DNA of 64,000 nt from Cohnella sp. WQ 127256 (GCF_024519285.1 NZ_JAMZCY010000001.1:744001-808000), one strand, 5' to 3'. Shown: positions 33,714 to 42,173, numbered from the stretch's first letter. Translations and numbers: made by a program. The notes: generated from the letters alone by a model not told the origin.

Positions 33714-34742
33714 ATGAAACAAGCAGGTTCCGTCCAGCAAACCCATCGACATATCGCGCTCGGCTTAACGGATGAACGCGCAGTCGAAATGTACAAGACG
33801 ATGATGCTTGCCCGTCGTTTCGATGAGCGGGGGCAGTTATTGCAGCGCGCTGGCAAAGTTAATTTTCATATCTCAGGTATTACTCAGGAGCCATCGCAGG
33901 TTGCGATGGGTTTTGCCATGGATCTAAAGCACGACTGGTTCCTTCCGTATTATAGGGACTATGGTTTTGTATTGTCTCTTGGTATGACCGTTAAGGAATT
34001 GATGTTATCGGTATTTGCCAAAGGAGAAGATCCGAATAGTGCAGGCAGACAGATGCCAGGCCACTTTGGGAGCAAGCGGCTACGGATTGTGACGGGATCG
34101 AGTCCGGTGACAACTCAAGTGCCACATGCGACTGGATTTGCTCTGGCCGCTAAGCTGAGAGGTGAACCCTCTGTTGCGATCGTAACTTTCGGAGACGGAT
34201 CAAGCAATCAGGGCGACTTCCATGAGGGCTGTAATTTCGCTGGAGTTCATCAGCTTCCGGTTATTTTCGTCTGCGAGAATAATCAATATGCGATTTCTAT
34301 GTCACTTGATAAACAAACAAGGGGACGCATTTGCGACCGAGCTTTAGGGTATGGATTCCCTGGCATAAGAGTGGATGGTAATGATCCGCTTGAAGTTTAC
34401 CGAGTCGTGAAGGAAGCACGTGCACGCGCGGTAGCAGGAGAAGGTCCAACCTTAATCGAGATTATGACTTACCGGGTCACAGCGCATTCGACTTCGGATA
34501 ATGATATGGCTTATCGGACGAAGGAAGAGGTTGATCTTCATCGCGCGAAAGACTCTTTACCCGTATACCAACAATACTTAATGGATGCCGGTCTTTGGAC
34601 TGAAGAACAGGAAGTCAAGCTTCAGGCAGACATCCGTGCTACGATTGATGAAGGAAACGAATATGCGGAGAAAGCTGCATTCCAGCCTGTGGAAGATGCG
34701 TTCCGCTATGTATACGCGGAGCAGAACGGGGAGGGTCAATAA
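33714..34742 (+). CDS. bkdAA: 2-oxoacid dehydrogenase E1 alpha subunit (branched-chain)
   Basis: A 342-residue thiamine-diphosphate enzyme subunit that, with E1 beta, decarboxylates branched-chain 2-oxoacids. The thiamine-diphosphate motif is visible as FGDGSSNQGDFHEGCNFAG...VCENNQYAIS, and the phosphorylation-loop region as MTYRVTAHSTSDND. In spore-formers this complex provides starter acyl-CoAs for branched-chain fatty acids as well as Val/Leu/Ile catabolism. CAGGAGGA precedes the ATG. Its TAA overlaps the E1 beta ATG by one base. A pyruvate-type substrate cannot be ruled out, but the context favours branched-chain. Confidence 0.92.
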   Translation: MKQAGSVQQTHRHIALGLTDERAVEMYKTMMLARRFDERGQLLQRAGKVNFHISGITQEPSQVAMGFAMDLKHDWFLPYYRDYGFVLSLGMTVKELMLSVFAKGEDPNSAGRQMPGHFGSKRLRIVTGSSPVTTQVPHATGFALAAKLRGEPSVAIVTFGDGSSNQGDFHEGCNFAGVHQLPVIFVCENNQYAISMSLDKQTRGRICDRALGYGFPGIRVDGNDPLEVYRVVKEARARAVAGEGPTLIEIMTYRVTAHSTSDNDMAYRTKEEVDLHRAKDSLPVYQQYLMDAGLWTEEQEVKLQADIRATIDEGNEYAEKAAFQPVEDAFRYVYAEQNGEGQ

Positions 34743-35728
34743 TGCCAGTTATTGAGTATATCGATGCGATTAGGTTGGCCATGAAGGAAGAGATGGAACG
34801 GGACAATGACGTATTCGTTTTAGGTGAGGACGTAGGACTAAAAGGCGGCGTCTTCGGTACGACGAAGGGATTGCAGCTGCAATTCGGTGATCAGCGTGTT
34901 ATTGATGCACCACTTGCTGAATCCGCGATTGCTGGAGCGGCGATTGGAGCTGCCATGGCAGGAATGAAGCCGATTGCCGAGATGCAATATTCAGATTTCA
35001 TGTTCCCTGCGACCAACCAAATCATTAGCGAAGCAGCCAAAATCCGCTATCGCTCTAATAATGACTGGGATTGCCCGATCGTCATTCGCGCGCCAATCGG
35101 CGGCGGTGTATTCGGTGGGCTTTACCATTCCCAGTGTACGGAATCCGTGTTTTTCGGAACTCCAGGACTTAAGATTGTAGCACCGGCTACGGCTTACGAT
35201 GCAAAAGGTCTGCTTAAGGCTGCCATTCGTGACCCGGATCCGGTTATCTTTTTTGAGAATAAAAAGTGCTATCGATTAATTAGCGATGATGTGCCGGATG
35301 ATGATTATATCGTCCCTATCGGTAAGGCGAACGTGATGAGAGAAGGCAGTGACATTACGGTAATCGGCTATAGTATGCCTCTTCATTTTGCCATGCAGGC
35401 GGCTGAGGAATTGTCTCAAGAGCACGGGATTGAAGCTCATATTCTTGATCTGCGTACGATCCAGCCGTTGGATCGCGAAGGCATTCTCGAGGCTGTGGCG
35501 AAGACAGGTAAAGTACTTATTGTTCATGAAGATAATAAAACGGGCGGAGTCGGAGCTGAAGTAGCTGCCATTATCGCTGAAGAACTATTGTACGAGCTAG
35601 ATGCGCCGATTCGTCGTCTATGTGGGCCGGATGTGCCAGCCATGCCGATAAATCCACCGGGCGAGAAGCATTACCTGTTGAACAAAGAAAAGCTCAAAGC
35701 AGCAATGCTGGAGCTTGCAAAATACTAA
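34742..35728 (+). CDS. bkdAB: 2-oxoacid dehydrogenase E1 beta subunit (branched-chain)
   Basis: A 328-residue partner subunit forming the E1 alpha2-beta2 heterotetramer. The start IEYIDAIRLAMKEEMERDNDVFVLGEDVGLKGG is typical, as are IAGAAIGAAMAGMKP, MQYSDFMFPA and the C-terminal VHEDNKTGGVGAEVAA and VPAMP motifs. It contributes thiamine-diphosphate contacts and the E2-binding surface. It overlaps bkdAA by one base (TAATG), ensuring equal expression. Confidence 0.93.
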   Translation: MPVIEYIDAIRLAMKEEMERDNDVFVLGEDVGLKGGVFGTTKGLQLQFGDQRVIDAPLAESAIAGAAIGAAMAGMKPIAEMQYSDFMFPATNQIISEAAKIRYRSNNDWDCPIVIRAPIGGGVFGGLYHSQCTESVFFGTPGLKIVAPATAYDAKGLLKAAIRDPDPVIFFENKKCYRLISDDVPDDDYIVPIGKANVMREGSDITVIGYSMPLHFAMQAAEELSQEHGIEAHILDLRTIQPLDREGILEAVAKTGKVLIVHEDNKTGGVGAEVAAIIAEELLYELDAPIRRLCGPDVPAMPINPPGEKHYLLNKEKLKAAMLELAKY

Positions 35729-35760
35729 TCAGGTGATTGTTACTGGGGAGATGAAATAGG

Positions 35761-37131
35761 ATGGCTAAACAAATAATTGAAATTACAATGCCACAATTAG
35801 CAGAATCACTCGTATCTGCAACCATTGAACGATGGTTGAAGGAGCCGGGTGATAGCATAGATATGTACGAGCCTATTTGCGAGCTAATTACGGATAAAGT
35901 AAACGCGGAGCTTCCTTCAACCGTTCGAGGGAAACTCGTTAAACATTTAGTCGGCGTAGGAGAGACTGTAGGAATTGGAGCGGCGATCTGTCTCGTTGAG
36001 GTTGAAGCAACAGGAGCTACGGATAATGTTGCGAATCCAGTTATACAACAATCGGAAGCAGCTGAGCAGCCTTCTTCCCCTTCAACTTCCCGTCCACAAT
36101 TAGCCGGAGCAGGAAGTGGTGGAGCGACGATTGATGCTAACGCCCCGATGCGTAATCGCTATTCTCCAGCAGTTCAGAAGCTTGCGGCAGACAATGGAAT
36201 TGATCTGAACCGAGTACCTGGAACGGGAGAGGGTGGACGGATTACCCGCAAAGACGTACTAGCTGCTGTAGCCGCAGGTGCTGCGACTTTCGGCACTTCG
36301 TCCAACGGAGTAGCGAGTATACCCGTATCAGCGCCAATGGATCCGAAAACGCAGGTTCGTTCCTCGGGAATGCATCTATCCGAGTCTCCTCGCATTCCTT
36401 CTGTTGAAACACAAGCACAGGAAGCGCCAGGACGTGGGGAGTATTTCATCGATATTACCCCTGTGCGGAACACCATAGCGACGAAGATGCGTCAAAGTGT
36501 GAGTGAAATTCCACATGGCTGGATGATGATTGAAGTTGATGTGACGGATTTGGTTCTCCTCCGCAATAAGTTGAAAGGGGAATTCCAAAATCGGGAAGGG
36601 ATCAACCTCACGTATATGCCTTTCTTGATCAAGGCTGCGGTGAATGCGATCAAGGATTATCCGATTATGAATTCTGTTTGGGCGGTGGATAAAATCATCG
36701 TGAAGCGGGATATTAACATCTCCCTCTCTGTCGGTACGGAGGATTCGGTTGTAACTCCGGTCATTCGTAATGCAGATCAGAAAAATATTGCGGGGATCGC
36801 CCACGAGATTGATGATCTTGCACGCCGAACTCGTGAGAAGAAGCTGAAGCTGGACGATATTCAAGGCGGAACGTTCACAGTCAACAATACGGGTTCGTTC
36901 GGATCAATCTTGACACAGCCGATTATCAACTATCCTCAGGCTGCGATTCTTACCTTCGAATCTATCGTCAAGAGACCTGTTGTCATTAACGATATGATTG
37001 GGGTTCGTTCAATGGTAAACCTCTGTCTGTCGCTTGATCATCGGATTCTTGATGGCGTTATCTGCGGCCGCTTCCTACAACGAGTAAAAGAAAATCTTGA
37101 AAGCTACAATTCAGATACGAAGCTGTATTAA
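35761..37131 (+). CDS. bkdB: dihydrolipoyl acyltransferase E2 (branched-chain)
   Basis: A 456-residue core subunit. The N-terminal lipoyl domain (1-77) has the lipoyl-Lys in ITDKVNAEL. A Ser/Pro/Ala linker precedes the peripheral subunit-binding domain (about 130-165: RYSPAVQKLAADNGIDLNRV). A second flexible linker leads to the catalytic acyltransferase domain (about 235-456) with the active site SLDHRILDG. It transfers the acyl group from E1 to CoA. The lipoyl group would be supplied through LipB, encoded just downstream. GGGGAG precedes the ATG. Confidence 0.93.
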   Translation: MAKQIIEITMPQLAESLVSATIERWLKEPGDSIDMYEPICELITDKVNAELPSTVRGKLVKHLVGVGETVGIGAAICLVEVEATGATDNVANPVIQQSEAAEQPSSPSTSRPQLAGAGSGGATIDANAPMRNRYSPAVQKLAADNGIDLNRVPGTGEGGRITRKDVLAAVAAGAATFGTSSNGVASIPVSAPMDPKTQVRSSGMHLSESPRIPSVETQAQEAPGRGEYFIDITPVRNTIATKMRQSVSEIPHGWMMIEVDVTDLVLLRNKLKGEFQNREGINLTYMPFLIKAAVNAIKDYPIMNSVWAVDKIIVKRDINISLSVGTEDSVVTPVIRNADQKNIAGIAHEIDDLARRTREKKLKLDDIQGGTFTVNNTGSFGSILTQPIINYPQAAILTFESIVKRPVVINDMIGVRSMVNLCLSLDHRILDGVICGRFLQRVKENLESYNSDTKLY

Positions 37132-37140
37132 ATAAAATGT

Positions 37141-37181
37141 AGCCCGGTTCATTGCGATTATGCGATGCTCCGGGTTTCTTT
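37141..37181 (+). terminator. terminator after bkdB
   Basis: AGCCCGG (37141-37147) pairs with CCGGGTT (37170-37176), with an inner hairpin CATTGCG/TGCGATG, followed by TTTCTTT. It ends the dehydrogenase operon before lipB. Confidence 0.75.
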
Positions 37182-37285
37182 AACGATTCATAAGTTTCCG
37201 AATCCACTTACTCGTCGTTTGCAGTTGATGTTTTCGATAAGCTACAATAGTGTGGTCATGTGTTTGTTTGGAAGGAGGAACGACT

Positions 37286-37999
37286 TTGCCAATACTTAAA
37301 TCTGAGTGGTTGTCCAGAATGGATTACGGTCAAGCGTGGGAGCTTCAGAAAAAGCTCGTTAAGGAAATCGATCGCGAAGAGCGTTCTGATACACTATTGC
37401 TTTTAGAGCATTCGCCGACCTATACGATCGGTTCCGATCGACATCCTGAGCACTTATTGTATAGCAAAGAGGAATTGGCGCGAAGAGGAATCTCGCTGTA
37501 TGAGATTGATCGGGGCGGCGACATCACGTATCACGGTCCAGGGCAATTGGTGGGTTACCCCTTATTGTATTTGGATGCAGTTGGACTAGATTTACATCAG
37601 TATCTACGGAATTTAGAGGAAGTTATCATTAAGCTGTTGGCGGACTTCGGAATTGTAGGCGATAGAAAACCGGAGTATACTGGTGTGTGGGTCGGAGATT
37701 TGAAAATTGCAGCAATTGGCGTTAAATTTAATAAAGCCCGCACTCGTCGAGGGTTCGTTACGAGTCACGGGTTCGCTTTAAATGTAAAGAAGAATGTGGA
37801 ACAGGATGGCTTCCAGGGGATTATCCCATGCGGCATTACGGAGTATGGCATTGCCTCTCTCGAGATGCTAACGGGAACAGAGCTACAGGTGGAAGCCATT
37901 GGACAACAAATCCTTCCGTACTTCACAGAAGTATTCGGTTACTCCATTCCTATTGCATCAGAGAGCCTAAACTCATTAGCAAAGTTGAAACAAGCATAA
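37286..37999 (+). CDS. lipB: lipoyl(octanoyl) transferase LipB
   Basis: A 237-residue enzyme that moves octanoate from acyl carrier protein to the lipoyl domains of 2-oxoacid dehydrogenases and GcvH. The LipB hallmark RGGDITYHGPGQLVGYP lies near residue 75, and the catalytic Cys in IIPCGI near 170, with the acid-base Lys upstream in IGVKFNKARTRRGF. The start is TTG at 37286 with AAGGAGG eight bases upstream; the longer frame is not supported. B. subtilis uses LipM and LipL instead, so this E. coli-type enzyme beside the lipoate-requiring bkd genes is a sensible functional pairing. Confidence 0.93.
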   Translation: MPILKSEWLSRMDYGQAWELQKKLVKEIDREERSDTLLLLEHSPTYTIGSDRHPEHLLYSKEELARRGISLYEIDRGGDITYHGPGQLVGYPLLYLDAVGLDLHQYLRNLEEVIIKLLADFGIVGDRKPEYTGVWVGDLKIAAIGVKFNKARTRRGFVTSHGFALNVKKNVEQDGFQGIIPCGITEYGIASLEMLTGTELQVEAIGQQILPYFTEVFGYSIPIASESLNSLAKLKQA

Positions 38000-38028
38000 C
38001 CAGTAAGGTTACGTAAATGATGATTTTA

Positions 38029-38042
38029 AACAAACGTTTGTT
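38029..38042. promoter_or_regulatory. 14-bp perfect palindrome upstream of peptidase gene
   Basis: AACAAACGTTTGTT is a perfect inverted repeat 30 bases after lipB and 75 bases before the M20 peptidase start. Its form fits a dimeric repressor site such as a TetR-family operator. The regulator is not identified. Confidence 0.4.
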
Positions 38043-38117
38043 CATTGTGATACATCCTTTCAATAAGTTCTTGTACACATTACTATTGTAACTAAAGCTT
38101 CGTCAGGAGGAAAGATC

Positions 38118-39248
38118 ATGGTACAAAAAGAACGATTATTAGCAGAATTTATGGAATTGGTGCAAATTGATAGCGAAACGAAATATGAAACTGAAATTAG
38201 CAAGGTATTGAAGGGGAAGTTCGAAGCCTTCGGTCTTGAGGTGACGGAGGATGATGTAGCGGAGAAAATCGGACATGGAGCTGGAAACCTGTTCGCATGG
38301 CTGCCTGCTTCTTCAGGCCAAGAGAATGTTCCTGTAATTTTGTTTACCTCCCACATGGATACCGTCTCTCCAGGCAAAGGGATTAAGCCTCGTTTAGACG
38401 CTGATGGTTATGTACGTAGTGATGGGACAACGATTCTAGGCGCCGATGATAAAGCAGGCCTATCTGCCATGTTTGAAGCTTTGCGCGTCCTTAAAGAACA
38501 AAACCTACCGCACGGTGCCATTCAATTCGTCATCACCTCAGGTGAGGAATCTGGTTTGCTTGGTTCACGAGCCATGGACGGCTCACGTCTGCGTGCGAAA
38601 TTCGGTTACGCGCTCGATTCAAACGGAGCCATCGGTGAAATTGCGGTTGCTGCACCAACGAATTCTCGCCAATTCATTACCATTAGCGGCAAAGCCGCAC
38701 ATGCTGGCGTTAATCCTGAGGATGGTATTAGTGCGATCCAGGTTGCCTCTAAAGCGGTTTCCCGAATGAAGCTTGGTCGGATCGACAGCGAAACAACAGC
38801 GAACATCGGTCGGTTCGAAGGCGGTGGCGAAGTGAATATCGTGACGGATACGATCAAGATTTTCGCAGAAGCTCGCAGTCAGGTGCAAGAGAAGATGGAT
38901 CGTCAAATCGAGTCCATGCGCGAAGCAGTGGAAAGCGCAGCTAAAGAGTATGGTGCGGAATTTGAATTCATCACCACAACGATCTACCCTGCTTATTCCT
39001 ATGGTGATGAGGATGAAGTCGTTCAAGTTGCCAAAGCAGCGATCGAGGCTATCGGTCTCAAGCCTCATACCTTCGCTTCCGGTGGCGGTAGTGATGCCAA
39101 TATGTTTAACGGAAACGGTGTTCCGACTGTAAACCTAGCTGTTGGTTATGAGCATATTCACACGACCAAAGAGCAGATTAAAGTGGATGACCTTGCTAAG
39201 ACTGCAGAGCTAGTGCTCTCCATCATCAATGAAACTTTGAAAAAATAA
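38118..39248 (+). CDS. M20 family metallopeptidase, tripeptidase T-like (YqjE type)
   Basis: A 376-residue zinc peptidase of the M20 family, related to peptidase T and B. subtilis YqjE. The metal-binding motifs are in order: SHMDTVSPG, GADDKAGLSA (bridging Asp), SGEESGLLGS (catalytic Glu pair) and a C-terminal His in GYEHIHTTKEQIKVDDL. The dimerisation domain (about 185-290) begins after AVAAPTNSRQFITISGKAAHAGVNP. There is no signal peptide, so it is cytoplasmic, likely trimming peptides. AGGAGGAAAG precedes the ATG. It is a single-gene unit with a terminator shared with the convergent mciZ-like gene. Confidence 0.9.
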   Translation: MVQKERLLAEFMELVQIDSETKYETEISKVLKGKFEAFGLEVTEDDVAEKIGHGAGNLFAWLPASSGQENVPVILFTSHMDTVSPGKGIKPRLDADGYVRSDGTTILGADDKAGLSAMFEALRVLKEQNLPHGAIQFVITSGEESGLLGSRAMDGSRLRAKFGYALDSNGAIGEIAVAAPTNSRQFITISGKAAHAGVNPEDGISAIQVASKAVSRMKLGRIDSETTANIGRFEGGGEVNIVTDTIKIFAEARSQVQEKMDRQIESMREAVESAAKEYGAEFEFITTTIYPAYSYGDEDEVVQVAKAAIEAIGLKPHTFASGGGSDANMFNGNGVPTVNLAVGYEHIHTTKEQIKVDDLAKTAELVLSIINETLKK

Positions 39249-39256
39249 AGGAAACA

Positions 39257-39300
39257 AAAGGGGCAGCGTCCTAGGTATGAGCCTAGAACGCTGCTCCTTT
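39257..39300. terminator. bidirectional terminator between peptidase and mciZ-like gene
   Basis: The left arm (39257-39275) and right arm (39282-39300) pair over about 19 bp with one wobble and one mismatch around a TATGAG loop. A/T-rich flanks allow use on both strands. Confidence 0.85.
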
Positions 39301-39328
39301 CAATTGTACATGTGAGCATAGGGATAAA

Positions 39329-39481
39329 TTAAGAACCGGATTGATGGGGCTTAGACGACAACAATTCAATTAAGGGGAAGTTGCCACCTCGTAACTTCTT
39401 CTCTTGACGCAGGGCGTGACGGATTTCCCATGCCTTGCCAACGAGCTGCAGTTTCTGAGGGGTTATATATTTTTTCAACAT
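39329..39481 (-). CDS. mciZ: MciZ-like small inhibitor of FtsZ assembly
   Basis: A 50-residue protein with a GAGGAGG ribosome binding site nine bases before its ATG. Its centre LQLVGKAWEIRHALRQEKK matches the core of B. subtilis MciZ (VLVGKAWEIR...), a 40-residue peptide made in the sporulating mother cell that blocks FtsZ polymerisation. The neighbour nudF is also beside mciZ in B. subtilis. The C-terminal ten residues extend beyond the B. subtilis length. A sigma-E-like promoter may lie on the minus strand at about 39556-39585 (GACATATT, 14 bases, CATATGTT), which is only a partial match. This gene is easily missed because of its size. Confidence 0.8.
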   Translation of the reverse strand: MLKKYITPQKLQLVGKAWEIRHALRQEKKLRGGNFPLIELLSSKPHQSGS

Positions 39482-39525
39482 AGAATGATTCCTCCTCTAT
39501 TCGAATAGGCATTTGGCTTCGGTGC

Positions 39526-39554
39526 TTGCAATAGGATGGACAAGCTTATATGTT
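39526..39554 (+). promoter_or_regulatory. sigma-A promoter of nudF, with overlapping palindrome
   Basis: TTGCAA (39526-39531), 17 bases, then TATGTT (39549-39554). A perfect palindrome ATATGTTGAACATAT (39548-39562) overlaps the -10 and could be an operator. The start codon of nudF follows 44 bases later. Confidence 0.5.
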
Positions 39555-39598
39555 GAACATATGTGAGAAATATTATGAATATGTCTGGAGGAATTACA

Positions 39599-40168
39599 AT
39601 GAGTGATCATCACACTAAGTCACAGCATCCGTTTAACGAAGAGACGTTGGAGAGCAAGCCGATTTTCCAAGGGAAAATCATTTCTCTACAGGTGGATACA
39701 GTGCGCCTACCTAATGGGGAAACTTCAACACGGGAAATCGTGCGTCATCCAGGAGCTGTTGCTGTTGTTGCCATCGTAGACAATAAAATGCTGGTTGTTG
39801 AACAGTTCCGCAAACCGTTAGAGAAGCTGCAGGTCGAGATCCCTGCTGGAAAGCTGGATGCGGGAGAGGAGCCTGAAGCAGCAGCGCGCAGAGAACTGGA
39901 AGAAGAGACGGGATATCGAGCTAGGAGTATCGAGCATCTACAATCTTTCTCGACCTCACCGGGATTTGCGGATGAAATCGTGCATGTCTATTTCACTGAT
40001 GATCTTGAGCAGGGTGATGTACATTTGGACGAAGATGAATTTCTGACCTGCGAAGCGATAACTCTTGAGCAGGCTCAGGCGTATATTAAGGAAGGCCGAA
40101 TCTGTGATGCCAAAACATTACTTGCCGTCTACGCATGGCGTTTACGCACGCTGACAGGCTCTTTCTAA
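39599..40168 (+). CDS. nudF: ADP-ribose pyrophosphatase NudF
   Basis: A 189-residue Nudix hydrolase that splits ADP-ribose into AMP and ribose-5-phosphate, clearing a reactive metabolite of NAD turnover. The Nudix box is complete: GKLDAGEEPEAAARRELEEETGY (GX5EX7REUXEEXGU), near residue 85. The preceding VVEQFRKPLEKLQVEIPAG is typical of the ADP-ribose subfamily. The ATG at 39599 is chosen for its GGAGG eight bases upstream; an ATG further upstream lacks support. Its stop overlaps the next start by one base (TAATG). Confidence 0.93.
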   Translation: MSDHHTKSQHPFNEETLESKPIFQGKIISLQVDTVRLPNGETSTREIVRHPGAVAVVAIVDNKMLVVEQFRKPLEKLQVEIPAGKLDAGEEPEAAARRELEEETGYRARSIEHLQSFSTSPGFADEIVHVYFTDDLEQGDVHLDEDEFLTCEAITLEQAQAYIKEGRICDAKTLLAVYAWRLRTLTGSF

Positions 40169-41373
40169 TGAGTAATAATCCTAAGGGATCTGAGGAGCTC
40201 CAAACTTACTTTGCAGATTTACATGTGCATATCGGGCGTAGTCAAGATGGTCAGCCTATTAAGATCAGTGGAAGTAAAAACCTTACCTTTCTAAATATTG
40301 CGAAAGAAGCCTCAGAGAGAAAAGGAATTGATCTGATCGGGATCATTGATTGCCACTCTCCGGCTGTTCAGAAGGATATTGTGGATTGCTTACATAGTGG
40401 CGAGATGGTAGAAATCAATGGAGGAGGAATCCGCTACAGGGATACGACGATCCTGCTAGGCATTGAGATGGAAGTGAAAGAGGAGGGCGGGGGTCCTTTT
40501 CATTTGCTTGGTTACTTACCGAATTTACAGGCGATGCAGGAATGGACCTCGTGGATGAAGCCACGAGTCACAAACATAACTTTAAGCTCGCAGCGTATCC
40601 GGGTTACGGCGAGGGAGATGCAGGATGAGCTTCTCGCAAGGGGGGGCTTACTCATCCCTGCACATGTATTCACTCCGCATAGGGGTCTGCTTGGCTGCTC
40701 AGCGGATCGTCTACAGGATCGACTCGATCCAGAACGGATCGCAGCGATTGAGCTTGGATTAAGCGCGGACTCAGAAATGGCGGGAACCATTTCGGAACTG
40801 GATCGATATCCTTATCTGACGAATTCGGATGCGCACTCTACAGGTATGATTGGACGAGAATGTAATGAAATACAACTCAGGGAGCCTTCGTTCGAAGAAT
40901 TCGATATGGCACTAAAGGGTCAAGCAGGGCGACATATCGTTGCGAACTACGGACTGCATCCACAGCTCGGTAAATATCATACGACGTATTGTAACAGCTG
41001 TAAGAAAGCTTTATCAGACTCACATGAGTTGTCCGGCGTTTGTCCTACTTGTGGGAACGCCAAGCTCACTCGGGGAGTGTCAGGGCGGATTCAGCAGTTA
41101 GCTGATCGTAAGCAGTCGTATCAGCCTACATCTCGGCCGCCTTATCGTCCACAGGTTCCGTTATCTTTTTTTCCAGGAATAGGACCGGCAAAACGCGAGC
41201 GCATGTTTATGGAAATAGGCACTGAAATGGAAATCCTCCATCGCATACCGCAGGATATAATTGCAACGGTAACAGGTGACAAGATCGCAAGTTTGATCGT
41301 CGGGGTAAGGGAAGGTAAGGCTCTTTTCACGTCGGGGAGCGGGGGCAGCTACGGGAGTATACTCCAATCATAA
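40168..41373 (+). CDS. endonuclease Q-like PHP-domain nuclease
   Basis: A 401-residue protein of the family formerly called TIGR00375, whose archaeal and some Bacillus members are endonuclease Q, cutting 5' of uracil, hypoxanthine and abasic sites. The PHP domain starts with YFADLHVHIGRS and continues with IIDCHSP, LLGIEME and SDAHSTGMIGRE, all metal ligands. A zinc ribbon CNSCKK...CPTCG lies near 275-300, and a helix-hairpin-helix FFPGIGPAKRERMF near 345. All three parts of the EndoQ architecture are present. The start overlaps the nudF stop (TAATG), so translation is coupled; no good ribosome binding site is seen. It probably repairs deaminated bases. Confidence 0.85.
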   Translation: MSNNPKGSEELQTYFADLHVHIGRSQDGQPIKISGSKNLTFLNIAKEASERKGIDLIGIIDCHSPAVQKDIVDCLHSGEMVEINGGGIRYRDTTILLGIEMEVKEEGGGPFHLLGYLPNLQAMQEWTSWMKPRVTNITLSSQRIRVTAREMQDELLARGGLLIPAHVFTPHRGLLGCSADRLQDRLDPERIAAIELGLSADSEMAGTISELDRYPYLTNSDAHSTGMIGRECNEIQLREPSFEEFDMALKGQAGRHIVANYGLHPQLGKYHTTYCNSCKKALSDSHELSGVCPTCGNAKLTRGVSGRIQQLADRKQSYQPTSRPPYRPQVPLSFFPGIGPAKRERMFMEIGTEMEILHRIPQDIIATVTGDKIASLIVGVREGKALFTSGSGGSYGSILQS

Positions 41374-41441
41374 ATTCGACTTGTCCAACATACACATAGG
41401 CACGAGACAGGCTATGAGTTGTGGACAAGGAGGATGCCCTC

Positions 41442-42101
41442 ATGAATTTTCGGTTATGGAATTTGTCAGCTCGCGATAATGTGAATTTGTATGTATTCGT
41501 TGGTGTTCTTGTCATTGTGGGAGCAATATTCGGGGCATTATTAGTAAATGCATTGACCCTCGAGCAGCAGCAGGAGCTTGCAGATGAAATCGGCGTATAC
41601 ATGACAAAGATTAAAGTGTCAGAGCATCTTTCACCAGCGACTACTTTTTGGTCAAGCTTCTTCTTTTATGGGAAATGGTTGCTGTTAATCTGGTTTCTAG
41701 GATTGTCTGTTATTGGGCTGCCACTCGTATTGGTGTTAGATTTTCTCAAAGGTGTATTAATCGGCTTCGCAGTCGCCTTGCTCGCACAAGAGCTTGCTTG
41801 GAAGGGCGTGTTTTTCTTCCTTGTCGCTACAGCGCCTCAGAATGCTATTGTCGTTCCTGCTCTTATGATTGCCAGTATTTCAGCCGCTAGGTTTGCATAC
41901 TTTGTCGTACGGGAACGACTTTTTCGCCGCAAAGGACAGCTTCTTCCCCCGTTTCTTGCCCATACAGCTGTAACGGGGCTCATGTTAGTTATGCTATGCG
42001 TTGCTTCTCTCTTTGAAGCTTTTCTATCACCAGTCTTATTAGAACGTGTAACTCCATCGGTTGTTTCCGCAGAAATTTCTCCACCATCTTCTAAATTCTG
42101 A
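41442..42101 (+). CDS. spoIIM: stage II sporulation protein M
   Basis: A 219-residue polytopic membrane protein of the DMP complex (SpoIID-SpoIIM-SpoIIP) that drives septal peptidoglycan remodelling during engulfment. About five membrane segments are seen, with the family pattern FFFYGKWLLLIWFLGLSVIGLPLVLVLDFLKGVLIGFAV in the centre. AAGGAGG lies eight bases before the ATG at 41442. Its place between the nudF unit and fur agrees with B. subtilis order. Confidence 0.93.
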   Translation: MNFRLWNLSARDNVNLYVFVGVLVIVGAIFGALLVNALTLEQQQELADEIGVYMTKIKVSEHLSPATTFWSSFFFYGKWLLLIWFLGLSVIGLPLVLVLDFLKGVLIGFAVALLAQELAWKGVFFFLVATAPQNAIVVPALMIASISAARFAYFVVRERLFRRKGQLLPPFLAHTAVTGLMLVMLCVASLFEAFLSPVLLERVTPSVVSAEISPPSSKF

Positions 42102-42109
42102 TATGAGGT

Positions 42110-42139
42110 TTGACTTATCGATAAAGCTCATCCTATAAT
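42110..42139 (+). promoter_or_regulatory. sigma-A promoter of fur
   Basis: TTGACT (42110-42115) and a consensus TATAAT (42134-42139) are 18 bases apart, 34 bases before the fur start. Confidence 0.75.
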
Positions 42140-42173
42140 GGAGGGAAGTGCAGTAGCGACCGGAGGGGAAACT

